DNA of 64,000 nt, taken from positions 62,001-126,000 of the forward strand of contig NCSJ02000088.1 of the NCBI GenBank assembly GCA_002812745.2, in the 5' to 3' direction. The DNA comes from Scytalidium lignicola (taxonomy: Eukaryota > Ascomycota > Leotiomycetes). Under the pieces are notes generated by a model. That model ran no database searches. It saw only the letters and a list, made by a program, of their open reading frames with translations, and had not been told where the DNA came from. Position numbers and translations under genes: made by a program. Positions 22,634-34,641 of the stretch are shown piece after piece; within the stretch, counting starts at the first letter, position 1, and each line of letters begins with the position of its first letter.

Positions 22634-24178
22634 GGTTTGTGAAGACCTCAGTTAGTTACAAAGAAAGGGGAAGAAGTCCGTCTCTCTTGACTCAGGCTAT
22701 GAGCTTTCTTACTAGTGATTGTGAGCTGAGATAAGTGGAGTCGAACTCTCAGCTGGACGGAGAGGTGGCGTTGCCCAACAGGTATGCGACGTTCTCAATT
22801 TAAACCACAGTAGCAAAGGAGAGGTTGTATCGTATGTTAAGCCGCTGCACACNNTTTTTTTTAGAACGAATGCAGACCTGGGGCACAGCACCAAGGGGTC
22901 CAAGTTACAGTACTGTATCTGTACAATACTAACCAACCGCTGCTATTTTCCATGTCATTTTGATCACGAATAGCACTGATGCTAAAGCTTTGACATTACA
23001 GTATTCCATAGTAGAATAACCTCCCTGGGTTTAAGTAAAGGGTAGAAAAGCTTGTTTTATATCTAGTCTCGTTAATGACTTTTCTGACCCGATGTCGAGA
23101 ATGCGACACAATCAAGCGCTGTCTTACAGTACTGAAACGGTACTAAAAAGGGGCAAAGCCTAGACTTCATCGAAGTCATCCGACTGCTGGTCACGGAACT
23201 AGCTTCCGACATTGTGAGGCTTGGCAGGGCGTTCTATCCTATCAGACGCTGAATGGTTAATATAAACGCCGGTTGCAACGCTCGTGCAGCAGGCTTGCGA
23301 TACCCATTCGTGCCTTCAGATGAATTACTTACCGCTTTAGTAATAGTTCCATGTTCTCTCCATAACTTTCGCATGCTTTTCACAATTTTCATAAAATGGG
23401 GCTGATAAATAAATTGCTATCCTAATGTTTAAAATTTTAAGAATTAAATAATTGTAATTATATTTTTGAATGTTCTAGTAGTTGTATACCCGACTTAAGT
23501 GCCGAAGAATCTCAAATTTACGAGTCGTAGAGCTGCTACAAGGATCAATTTCAAAATATTCTTAACGAATGATCGACTCTCTAGTGCTGACAATGCTCGC
23601 TGCACAGCGTTGCATTTTCCTCTTATGAAGTTAGCTTTACTGTATGACCTGTAAATTTGAGGAGTAGCAGGCGCAAGATGATGTTAATGTCACCATATCA
23701 ATCCTTCGTCACAGAGTAAACAAATACTCATTAATCTGCTGTAGGGTTCTATGAACTTACTCATAGAAAGAAGTTGTGATTCTATTTGCGAGTCTACAAC
23801 CCCATATAATATAGATATTATTCTATTACGGGAGTTTTATTAGGAACGCTGCTTATTTATAATCAGCTATTGAAAAAGTACCATTCTAGTTATTTTATAA
23901 TTATACATCTTGCCTAAAACAGCTCTGGTTTACATTCTAGATATAAAACTATTCTTACTTGTTACAAGTTTAAATTGCTAGAGAGTTGATATGCGAAACT
24001 AGATAGTTGTTCCTGAGAATGCAGATGCATTCTCGCGATAGTTGGTACGCGCATTTCACGTGAACATGCGAAAGTGCCGTCAGTTATTTTGTTCAGTTCA
24101 ACCTCCGCTTTCTGCTGCTTTTCACATCCTCCTTAACCTTTACTGATTATTGACCTTCTCCATAAAGATATCTAAAGC
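22634..24178. other. AT-rich intergenic stretch with GTACTGTAC-type palindromes
   Basis: No gene is supported. The perfect palindrome tacagtactgta lies at 22906-22917, and a related copy near 23125. NN at 22853-22854 precedes a T run. The right end is the lost 5' region of the DPM1-like relic. Confidence 0.45.
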
Positions 24179-25062
24179 AAATATTCTCTAATTCTGCCAA
24201 CCTTCAATGAGCGCAAGAAGTTGCCTATTACTGTTTCACTCTTGAATGACCAACTTTACGAAGAAGTAAGCGGTCACCGATGAATGTACCTCCTTAACTG
24301 ACAAATTTTAGCGGACTCGACTTCGAAATCATAATTGTTGATAATTCCAGTCCTGATGGTACTGCTGAGGTTGCTAAACAGCTCCAGGAGGCATTCCCCG
24401 GTCGTATTATCTTCAAGCAGCGTGCTGGGAAATTGGGTTTAGGGACAGCCTATATCTATGGACGTATGTAGATTTCCAAACGAGACTACTGTATTTGATA
24501 CTACTATTACTCTTTGCCATTAGTCCAATTTGCTTATGGAAATTTTGTAGTCATTTAAGATGCGGACTTTAGTCACCATCCTCAGTTTATCCCTGAGATG
24601 ATCCGTATAAAAGGGGTTAAAGACTACAATATTATCACCAGTACAAGGTATGCTGGTAATGGTGGGGTATATCAAATCCGTACAAAATTGATAGCTAACT
24701 TAAGACCAGGAAAATTGTGTCAAAAGGTGCAAATATGTATGTATCTTGGAGATTAAACTACTTTGTATAAAGTATATTGATTCATTTTAATTTCGCCGAT
24801 ACGCTTCTTTGACCGGGGTCTCTGATCTAATGGGTAGTTTTCGCCTCTATAAGCAAGATGTGTTTGACAAAGCTATATCAAAGGTGCAGGGTAAAGACTA
24901 TGTCTTCTAGATGGAGTTGATGTTCTGGCCAAACCGAGGGGCTATACTGTTGCAGAGGTACCAATCAGCTTCATCGATCAAATTCACGGTGAGAGTAAGC
25001 TTGGTGGTGACGAAATCGTTCAACATGCTAAGGAGGTTCTGAGCTTATGGGCCAGAGTCTGA
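24179..25062 (+). pseudogene. Decayed dolichol-phosphate mannosyltransferase (DPM1-like) copy with introns
   Basis: Parts of the GT2 enzyme that makes dolichol-phosphate-mannose are readable in order: KYSLILPTFNERKKLP, GLDFEIIIVDNSSPDGTAEV, RAGKLGLGTAYIYG, DADFSHHPQFIPEMI, STRYAGNGG, RKIVSKGAN, GSFRLYKQDVFDKA, GYTVAEVPISF, and GESKLGGDEIVQHAKEVLSL ending at a TGA at 25060. Lesions: no start codon before KYSLILP; TAA at 24556-24558 right before the metal-binding DAD; TGA at 24810-24812 (CGA-to-TGA); a one-base loss in the PGVSDL region; TAG at 24908-24910; and another frameshift near 24930. Intron-like gaps with GT...AG borders remain at several places, so this was a DNA-level duplicate, not a retrocopy. 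A working copy must exist elsewhere, because DPM1 is normally essential. Confidence 0.88.
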
Positions 25063-25806
25063 GGTGGGGCTTAAAGACATGAATATTAGCGTTGATCTCG
25101 GCAAGAGGACAAGATGTTGAGAGGCCTGGAAATCATGATGGAAAACAGCGCCTTTTATGCTTTCCTTTGATTTGTTAAAGATCGTGAAGATATAATCCTA
25201 CTCTTTTCTCTATGAAAGAAGCTATGGTATGTCTAATAACTTAGATTGCTGTGCTTAAGAGTATCGCTTGGAATGTCTGATGAAACTAGGCGATTTCTAT
25301 TTTTATTGAATTATTCATATAAGAATTAAACTTTTTTAAAATAGATTACTATGATGGTAATGGGTTACGAATATTGTTGCTCTTTATACATTTCTTAGAT
25401 GCTAGTAGTGTTAAGCAGGTTAGAAGAGTGGAAATTTTGGCAGATTGGGATAGATTGTGCACGGGGCTCAAAGTCGCAAAATAGGGGCTGAGAAGACGTT
25501 CCAAGTGTCCCATGATATCTTCCACAGATCCAAACCCCTCTATCCTAATTCCCCAGCCATCTACTCTGGGGAGGTGAGCAACAAACCACACGTGGACATG
25601 CCATTGGAAGCAGTAGTTGGAAAGAGGAATGTTGGGATGATGTATGACTTCAACTTACTCTTATATTCGGGGCTACATTATTACGATGTATCAAGAATTA
25701 AACTTCAATAGCAGTTGGTTGAATTAGGTTTATTAACGCTAAAGTCATCTCTACTAGCCTGCAAATTATATACAAGTAAAGACCGGGGCTCTCCTTTCAT
25801 TTGACG
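25063..25806. other. Intergenic spacer
   Basis: Flank between the DPM1-like relic and the membrane-protein gene. Overlapping short frames at 25349-25711 on both strands have no recognisable domain. Nothing else is supported. Confidence 0.45.
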
Positions 25807-26795
25807 TTAACTAGAGACTCTCACATATTTCGAAGGACTAGATATAGGGTCATATTGTTCAACAGGCCCCAACATAGCACGGTCATAGCGGTTATCAGTA
25901 GCCATCATGGCATGGTATTCTTCTACCTCACTATGGTCCGTATCGTGTGGCACTCCCATTGGCCTCAAATATTCCGTCCGATCAAGCGGCTGAGATCTAT
26001 GGGCTCCTAGATTGTTTGGTAAACGGAAACCGGCAAACAGGTAAAGAGCCTCAACAATCACCTCTGGGAGAAGTGTCATCAGGCCCTCAATAATCACGAC
26101 CTTATCCGTGTTAATAATAAGACTAAAGGTATCTGGATCCTTTTTGAACGCCACAAGAGCTGAGAAAAGGATACGAACCCCAATAAATGGGACTCCCAAT
26201 AGCACCGCAGCATGGAGCACGCGTTCCCCGCTTTCGAGATACCTACGTTTGGGTACCATTGAGGCTGCGAGGAAAGAGTAGAGGACGAGGGCAATGATGA
26301 AGAGTGCGACCCCGATCTTGGTAAATTTCGAACCTTCAGACACCTCACTTGCTTTAGTACTTGACGAATCGATTCCTCCGACAACAGCAAGTATTAATCC
26401 TATCATTGATGGCAGATAGGCAAGTCGGAAAAGTTGAGAAGAGATTGGAGAAGGCATCTTGGAGTCACTTCCTCGTGTCAGAATAATATTCCTGTTAAGG
26501 CCTGGGAGGGAAACACTTACACTGTTTTAAGAAGACCCAGCATTGCCATTAACAATGGCGAAATGCCGATATTATTCAAAATAATCGTCGTGATGATAAC
26601 GCTTCTGCTATCATTGTGGACACTGATGATGCCAGCGACGCCTCCAGCCATTCTAATGACGGAAAGGATGAGCAGAAAGATCCAGCCCTGATTCCTCTGG
26701 AAGCCATGTCGAATTACTGTCAGGACTGAAAAGACGAATATTGGAAGGTAAAGGGGAATCTGAACGATGCTGAGAATCTCGCGGGGGTTTCCCAT
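25807..26795 (-). CDS. Fungal integral membrane protein (DUF7702-like)
   Basis: Predicted 311 aa, about seven transmembrane helices. Exons 26795-26521 and 26467-25807 join in frame when donor GT|gtaagt and the acceptor before TGACTCC are used. The start MGNPREILSIVQIPLYLPIF and the segment GWIFLLILSVIRMAGGVAGI resemble the conserved fungal family of unknown function that I know as DUF7702. The helices end near YLFAGFRLP and are followed by a hydrophilic tail rich in charged residues. No function is known for the family. No lesion seen. Confidence 0.75.
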
Positions 26796-28227
26796 GATTT
26801 AAAGAGAAAACAAAGGAGAAAAAGGACAAATAACTGATGTTCAATAACGAATATGGTGCAGCGGAGGACGGAGGAAGAATTCAAATTGGTGAGAGCGCTG
26901 AAAAGATTAATACGATATTTAAGTTAACTCCCCTCTGATTTCTGATTACCTTTGAGAATATAAGTAGTACAAGAAAAAGAGCTTCAACCTTTGTAAATCT
27001 TAATATAGTAGCCTAAATAAGCATGATTCTTCTCGTATTCTACCCCAGGGACACCCGTTTGTGTGGGGCAGGGCTGTTAGGTCTTAGGTTAATGATCCAC
27101 ATACGATGGTGTATTGCGTCGAGTATACCCAAAACGGAATGGAGCAGACAAGACAGTAAGCCGCCTTGTTTTGATTGTCAGAACTTTCTCCCCATGTTTA
27201 TTAGTACGTGTACATGAAATAGAAAAATAACGCCAACACTACTACTTTGGGAAATTTTTGCGCGAGCTAACCATTCCCCCTGAACTTTGTAATGTAGTAC
27301 AGTAAAAGCTAAGCTTCTGATATTTGACATGAAACTCTTTAGTTTCATAGTTATACTACTTAATTGGTGGGTAGTCCGCCTTAATATTAACTACCAGTGT
27401 CAGCGCGGAAATGCACGAATCTGTTTGTAGTTACCTCTTCAGGCGCTTTGCTTCGTAATCTCAGCCGCAATATAAGCTTTACTTTCCGTCTGTATGCACA
27501 GTCGTAATTAGAACAATCACCTCTTCTAGTAGCAGCGGTGCCGAAGTGGTAATTATTTGTTAGACATACTTATTATTATATTACTTAGCCCTCTCTGGGG
27601 CTATGCTGGGTCAGATCACAACCAGAGATGCGATAGATTTTGAATACGGTTCATTTGCGAAACAGTTACCTAGAAAGGTAAAATTTTTTGCGGACAGTAC
27701 AGTACTGCAAACTTCCTGTGGCTGTGCAATTTGCACTTCTATTATTCAACCCGTTCCTAAATCACAGCAATACTTATTACCAGTTCATATCTAGACAGAC
27801 CACCAATATTGTTAAGAAAGTAATGTAATGCTTTTGTTACACTAGGCGACTTGGAAAATGGTATACAGTGCATGGTTTGTACAGTACAGGCCATAAATTC
27901 AAACGTGAGAGTCTTTCCATATGATTATTCGTGGGTTCTTATGTTGAAATAAACGTTACTAAACTAGCAATGAAGACTACTAAATCATGGATTTGGCGGG
28001 TATCTCAGTCTAGAACATTGTGTTCGACTGGTAAAACGGTGTTACGAACAATCGCCGCGGAGTTAGTTAATAGTTATGTGTTGCCACCTTACGTAAGCTC
28101 TTTTGATAGCTCAGTCTACCAAGTTAACTTGGTTGTCGTCTATCTTAGCTGACAAATTACAACATGAAAGGAGACTGAATAAGAACTACTGCGGAAATCA
28201 AGCCAGCTTAGCAAACTGTTGAGCCAA
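26796..28227. other. AT-rich intergenic stretch with repeated ACAGTAC words
   Basis: No gene or tRNA was found. Words of the acagtac/gtactgt type occur near 27293, 27694 and 27879. Short frames (27023-27217, 27603-27794, 27931-28152) are not supported. The right end is the promoter side of the Zn2Cys6 gene. Confidence 0.45.
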
Positions 28228-29948
28228 ATGAGAAGCCCAACGGGATGTTGGACTTGCAAGCTCCGAAAGAAGAAGTGTGACGAGACAAAGCCGACATGTT
28301 CAGTATGCACTTCTCTTGGTATCGATTGTGGTGGTTATGGAACGCGGCCCGACTGGATGGATGGGGGAATCAAGGAGAAAATAATGGCTAATAAAGTTCG
28401 GGAAGCCGTCAAGGAGACTACCAGTCACAAGAAGAGATTCGCGATGCAGAAGCGGCAGCTCCGACTGAAGTCTCTTGAAGAGAACCGGCCAAATGATCCA
28501 CTACCTATAGTAGCTGGTTCACGATTGATACATTATCCAAACACTCTTACATTATTAAATTCTACTAATAAGCAACATCTTCCAAGTTTGATTGACGGCC
28601 CACCACAGAACCTCAGCCCGGAGCAATCGTCGGCTTACCTCAAACAAAACGAGTCTACACTACTAATGCACTACCTAGACAGCGTCTTCCCACTTCAATT
28701 CAGCTTTTATAATACGTCACTGGAAGAACAGGGACGCGGCTGGCTTCTATATCTGCTATTGCAGACCAAGCCGTTATACCATGCAGCATGCAGCCTAGCC
28801 GCATACCACCGACAGACCATGTACTGCCTGCGATATGGAGCGATGAAGGCTTGCTTTACCATCGAAGCGCTCAATCTTCAATATGATATCGCAATGGCAG
28901 AGATGAGGAGGTATATGGAAAAATTGCTTTCTTGTGATCGAGAGCGGACTTTGGCTGAGAATGTCTAGCTCTTATGCAGCATTGCGTTATTCGTTTCTAT
29001 AGAGGTCAGTTATTTCTTCTTAATAGATAAAACTATTTGCAATCTACTCACACAATTATACAGGCGTGCATCAGTAGCACTGAGATGTGGAGGGTTCACC
29101 TTGATGCTGCAATAGCATTATTCCCTGATATCCACAAACAATTGAACGACAGGACATCTAACGAGATATTACTGCCTTCGTTTCAGGCTGCTCTCTCGTT
29201 CTTTACAAGCGTGATAAGCTGGTATGACATTGTCTCATATACTACCACTTCAGGCTTGAGGAAATCATTCAACTTTGATGATCAGGAGACCGAAAAGAAT
29301 AGAAGTGTCCACTTTGATAAAGTTATGGGCTGCGAAAATTGGGTCATATTTTTAATCAAGGATATTGCAGAGCTGGATCATTGGAAAAACACTTCAAAAT
29401 CAACAGAACCGCTAAGTATGAAATATCTTGTTAATCGCGGGAATGATATCGAGGCTCGACTGAGAAGGGGCCTCGGGAAGGTAGATGCTACTCTCGTTAA
29501 TCATGTGTCTGCAACCTCGAGATCGAGAACTGGGAATATTTCTGTGGCCAAGAATAACTATGACTACATTAGAGCTTGTGTCACGAGAATCTATTGTAAC
29601 GCCTCACTTGTTTACCTCCACGTCGTCATGTTAGGGTCGTATCCCAACCTTCCCGAGATTCAGCATAGTGTATCACAAACCATGGACGCCATTAAGGCTC
29701 TCCCAGATCTAGGGTTGATAAATAGCATGCTGTGGCCGTTTTTTATTGCTGGCTGCATGAGCATGGAGCGAGATGAAGACTTTTTCACAGGGCTCGCTCG
29801 GTTTGGTGAGCCTGGTGATTCTACTTATGGAGTAGCCAAGGCGATGACTATTGTTGAGGAGTGTTGGAGATTACGGAAGTATGAGTCTGGAATGGTAGAT
29901 TGGAGGTTTGCTATGAAGAGCTTGGGGTTAAATATTTTGTTAGTGTGA
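28228..29948 (+). pseudogene. Zn2Cys6 transcription factor with a single internal stop codon
   Basis: Start ATG at 28228. The zinc cluster is GCWTCKLRKKKCDETKPTC followed by SVCTSLGIDC, with correct cysteine spacing. A basic linker (KKRFAMQKRQLRLK) follows. Codon 247 is TAG at 28966-28968; the same frame then continues LLCSIALFVSIE to a donor at 29004. Exon 2 (29064-29948) continues in frame as ACISSTEMWRVHLDAAIALF, the conserved fungal-specific domain, ending ...MKSLGLNILLV. The total would be 554 codons. A CAG- or GAG-to-TAG change explains the stop. A 36-bp intron removing it is formally possible, but it would delete conserved sequence. The truncated 246-residue product keeps the DNA-binding domain and loses most of the regulatory domain. 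Confidence 0.8.
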
Positions 29949-30619
29949 ACTATGATAAAGTCAGTAGACTCCTCATTTAGGCAGACAACAACGATAGGTT
30001 GGTACAGTAGACTCTAGTGGAGAGTCAGTAAATTGTGTAACGGCTACAAAATTTAGGACATCTGACTATCTAAGCTAGATCGAGGCCTAGCTAGGGGACT
30101 GATATATTTATTGAGAGGTAAAGAGCTAAAATACGGACACTTTGGGGATTGATTAACGAAGCCCTGGTATCTCAGATGTTATTGGTAGCACCCTAGTTTG
30201 GCTCTAATAGAAGTTATACGCGACTCGAATAAATTCAAGATTTCCATGTCGAGTTGATAGCTGCAAAGATCTCCGATGCATTCATTTAGATGCTAGAAGA
30301 CTTTAAGAGCCACAAGGGGAGAATGTGTGTTGAATGATATGGAAGAGTCGTAATGATAGTGTTAAATTGGATCAATACTCCACAAGGCAAGGTTTGATAG
30401 TATTCTGCAGAAGGTTCTTGCTGCTTGAACTAACTGTTTCAGCAGCTTTTTAAGTTTAGCCATACGTGCCAAGGGTCAAAAAGTCACTTCTTCACGTTGC
30501 CCTTATGCTGACCTTGATATTTTAAGCACTAAATAACTGAATAGAGAGATCTACAACGCTGTTATCGTACGCTATCTAGCTTTGTAGAACTTGTCAGCTT
30601 GCGTTAATGTTTATAAACC
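29949..30619. other. Intergenic spacer
   Basis: 3' flanks of the broken Zn2Cys6 gene and of the P450, which converge. Nothing recognisable is seen. Confidence 0.5.
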
Positions 30620-32296
30620 TTATTCTTTGCGTATCTTAACCCGACAACGCAATGGCCCCTTTTTCTCTCCAATACCCACAGTTACAACCTTTAATTGTTC
30701 ATCCATGTCAACTGCTTCAAGGTCGTAGCAACGTATCAGTACTGAAACAGCCTTCAGTATATTTATTGTTGCGATATTACGGCCTATGCACATCCGATGA
30801 CCCATACCGAATGGCATCAAGTAATTAAGTTTTTCTTTTGTGAACCCTTCAACAAGCCAGCGGTTAGGATTGAAACAATTATGGTCCGATCCCCAGATCT
30901 CAGGATTATGATGAAGGGCGTAGTTGGGTACAGAAACATCAGTCTGCCAAAAAGAGCTTTACGTTAGCATATATCTCACAACTCTCGCACTTATTCTACG
31001 GCACCAAAATTCACATACCCCTTTGAGAATTAAATTTCCATCAATGTCGAATCCATTGTCTCTTGTCACAGTTCGCGTGAGTGGCATCGTAAAGACTGGT
31101 GTGAGCCGGAAATTTTCCCTTATGCAAGCCATAGTATACGGCAGCTTATTCTCCAGACCTGTGAACGAATAACTACCATCCTGGAGAAAATCCAATTTTT
31201 GATCCACTTCGTCTCTAAGCTGTCGATAAACATCTAGATTATGAAGCAAATGAAAAAATAGCAAGGTAAGGGTTCCAGATGAAGTGTGTGAACCTGCGAC
31301 AAGGAAACCAAAAGCTTCGGAACTGATATCCACAGTGGTGAGTCTCTCTCCCGTTTCTGGATCTTTAGCAGCAATGAGCTGCGAAAGCAATGTTTGGGTC
31401 TGATTCTTGTCACTGTTCTTCCCGGCTATCTCGTTTGCCACACACCTTGTCACAGTTTCTTTGATTTTAAGGCGGTTCCTAATAAGGCCTCGTAACCATG
31501 GAATAGGTAGGTAGTTTGCAATTCGCATTGAGTATGGCAACAAACTAGGTAGAGATCCGTAAAGGGAGGCAAGAAGAATATGGCCATTTATTGGAGGTAA
31601 CAATGTTTCATCATCCTTTCGTTGTGTGTCGAAGTCAACACTAAAAGCTAGCTGTCCAAGAATATCGTATGCATAAAAAGCAAAGAGAAGTTTAAGATCA
31701 AATTCTGATCCCGTCTTAGCATATGCGTCAAGTTTCTTCCGTAGGTTTTTGACATGTTGATCAAAGATCGGTTCCATGGCTGTCAGCGATGCGGTGGAAA
31801 ATCCGTGTGCCATTTGACGTCTCCTTAAAGCATGTCTCTGGTAAGTATATTAGTTAATTATAAAATATAATACGAAAGTAATTAAAAAATATAAAGTGTT
31901 AATCCATACTTCTTCGTCTGTGGTCCCAAACAGATTTGGTTTGAATGTTGTAAATCCATCATAAAAACGACTTTTGACCATGCCTCTTCCTGATTTGTAA
32001 ATTGGAGCCACTGCATTGGGTCCCCAGAAGCTCAACTCGTTAGGAGCTATTCGAACAACTGGTCCGTACTTCTTGTGAAGATTCTCGGTCTTCTTGTCTA
32101 TGTCAAGAGACCAAAAGTACAAGAACTTCGCAATGTCCGTAAGGCTGTTGAGGAATGGCCCTGGGTATTTTGATAAGGGATGAAAATGTCGCTGATAAAT
32201 AACATAAATTATGAAAGACAATATTAGGAAAATGGATGTGGCACACCATACTGAGATGTGTGACAGGGTAATAAAGATCATATCAAGGAAAAACAT
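30620..32296 (-). CDS. Cytochrome P450 monooxygenase
   Basis: Exons 32296-31910, 31837-31019 and 30943-30620 join in frame to 509 aa, normal for a fungal P450. It has an N-terminal membrane anchor (VWCATSIFLILSFIIYVIY) and the hinge HPLSKYPGPFLNSLTDI. The I-helix is FGFLVAGSHTSSGTLTLL, with His where an acidic residue is common before T/S. The K-helix is ENFRLTP (E-x-x-R), the meander is FNPNRWLVE, and the heme-binding loop is FGMGHRMCIGRNIA with the Cys ligand. It is expected in the ER membrane with a P450 reductase partner. It is transcribed divergently from the FAD monooxygenase, about 1 kb apart, suggesting a shared promoter. No lesion found. Substrate unknown. Confidence 0.9.
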
Positions 32297-33304
32297 CCCA
32301 ACGAAGCGTCTAGTATCAGAATTTGGAGTAGTTCTTGAAGGATATGTACTCGTGGGTAAAGACGAGAAAATATATAAGGGATATTGAATACATATATGTA
32401 ATGGCTTAGTGGCAAGTATCGATGGGGGATCAGCGTATGTATTTGTGATCTCAGAGTATCTTTCGGAACAAGGCAGCTGGTTTCCGGAAGGGACCTTCCT
32501 CCAAGTGGGAAGAGGAAAAGCATAATTACGTTTTGTATTTCTGGATAATTATGGAAACGGTATTAGATTACCAGGATTAACCTGGTCAATCCTACGTAGC
32601 AGGCTGAAAGCAAGAGTTAGGGATAGGCTAAGGTGCTAATATCATTTGAAATGCTGTTAGTTGCGTCGAACTTTCCAATATTATATTTGTACAGGTAGTA
32701 CTTAGTTGTCATGCCATACGAACAAGACGGAACGGAGTATAATTCTACATTACTGGGAAAAGAACATTGCTGAGCTTTGTAATGTGATGCTGTGGTGGGT
32801 GCTTGGAAATAATGGGCATCGGCAATAGATTGAGATCCACCGACCAATGTTGTAAAATCTCACTAGTGATATACTGTAATCCAAACCCTCCCTTGTATCT
32901 ATGTTTTCGAGATTAAATTTTCAGTTATCGACATTTCAACCTGACTAGTGAAGGACGAGTTATAATGATACCACTTAGTAATTCGTTAATCCTTTCACTT
33001 GACTACATCTAACAGTTGTTCGTTTTGACAGTAAGTATGGGGTCATTTGGGGCGGGGAATTTAGTCTGGGGCACCCGGAATGTGCTATCGGAACGTGCCA
33101 TGGAAACCTGCCAAGTAGCGGAAGGGGAAGGTACATGCAAGATGAGATTTTCCTTTAATTCTAGCAGTGAACTATAATATTTAACTGGACGGGAGTTTAA
33201 GAATTCCTGATTGTTTCCAGTGTAGGCTACAAACTTTCTCAACTCACTTTTGTTAATTTATCTTTAGAAAGACTTGGGACCATATAATTCAACAAGGTTA
33301 AATC
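32297..33304. promoter_or_regulatory. Probable bidirectional promoter region between P450 and FAD monooxygenase
   Basis: The 1-kb gap between two divergent start codons holds no supported gene. An AT-rich stretch with tatataa-like sequence (about 32369, gagaaaatatataaggg) lies 73 bp upstream of the P450 start codon and could act as its TATA element. This is inference from position only. Confidence 0.35.
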
Positions 33305-34463
33305 ATGGCTCATGACATTCTTAGAGCATATGTTAGTCCAATCATTATGATATCCCGTAAGGCAAACTTCTTACTTAAGTCCATCAATTATAGCAAGACA
33401 AGGAAGGTCTACATGTGGTTATTGTTGGTGCCGGACTCGGTGGGTTGGCATGTGCCCTCGAATGTCGTAGAGGCAATCCATCTCTCGAAGTTACGGTCCT
33501 AGAACGATCCCCCGAGATACTCCCAATTGGAGCAGGAATTCAACTACCTCCAAATGCAACTAGGGTAATGAGACATTTTGGGCTACTTGAAAAGCTTAAG
33601 GAGGTTGGCGCAGTAACTATGCAGCGGCATACACTCAGGAGATATTCAGATGGGGAAGTAATTGTTGAAAAGCCGTTAGGAGAGAGAGTAAGAGAAATAT
33701 ATGGTGCAGAATGGCTGTAAGTGCTTTTGTATTTCTACTATTGACTTTGAGAATCTCGAGATATGAAAACCTAAGCATTTTGTTTGTGAAAGGTAGTGAA
33801 TAGACGGAGAGTTAACGATATTGATGACAATAGTGTTATTCACAGGGCAGAATATCAGAATCTACTGCTGGAAGAGGCTCAAAATGCTGGCGCTCGTATT
33901 CTGAAGAATGCTGAGGTGATTGGAGTTGACACCAATTTTGACGGTGATTGTGGAAACTGTACTGTGTTGTTGAAGGATGGAAGAAATATCAGAGCAGATG
34001 TAGTGATTGGAGCCGATGGTATCATTAAACCCCTCTTAAATATATTGACACAACAGCTGACTTTAACGCGCAGGACTTTGGTCACGACTGCGGGAGTTCA
34101 TCGTGGGTAAACAATCACCACCTTCAGAGACTGGCGACCTGGCGTATAGGGGTACGTTTTCCCGGGAACAGCTGGCGTTATTTCAAGAGGAAAGAATTAT
34201 CGAATTAGTCGAAGCGTCAAATATACAGGTATGGATGGGGCCAGGAAAACATGTCGTCTTTTACCCGGTCAGGAACAAAACTGAGTATAACCTTGTCTTA
34301 CTGTAAATACTATCTCTTCATGGAGCAACTGCGGAGAGATAACAGCATACACAGTTGCCCAGATAACTTACCAAATGGCACCCGCACCATGCAAGGCAGT
34401 TTAGACGAAATGGCAGATAATTTCAAGGGATGGGATCCAGCGTAAGTGTGCATCATAACAGTA

Positions 34464-34613
34464 CTGTCATATTCCAATTCAGCCTGTTTTTTCGCGAAAA
34501 GAGCCCCGTGCACCACTTTTTGGTGCGCGTACCATAGAAAAGTAATGCGTGGGACAGAATCAATCAATTGCTTACCATACAACGCGTTTCTACACTTGTT
34601 TTTCATGCCATTT
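34464..34613 (+). repeat. Left terminal inverted repeat
   Basis: 150 bp, matching the reverse complement of 37258-37408 with about three substitutions and one A-run length difference (about 97 percent identity by eye). Within it cgcgaaaa and accactttttggtg are conserved on both sides. Confidence 0.92.
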
Positions 34614-34641
34614 TACCGTTAGATATCGAATGCAATATGCC

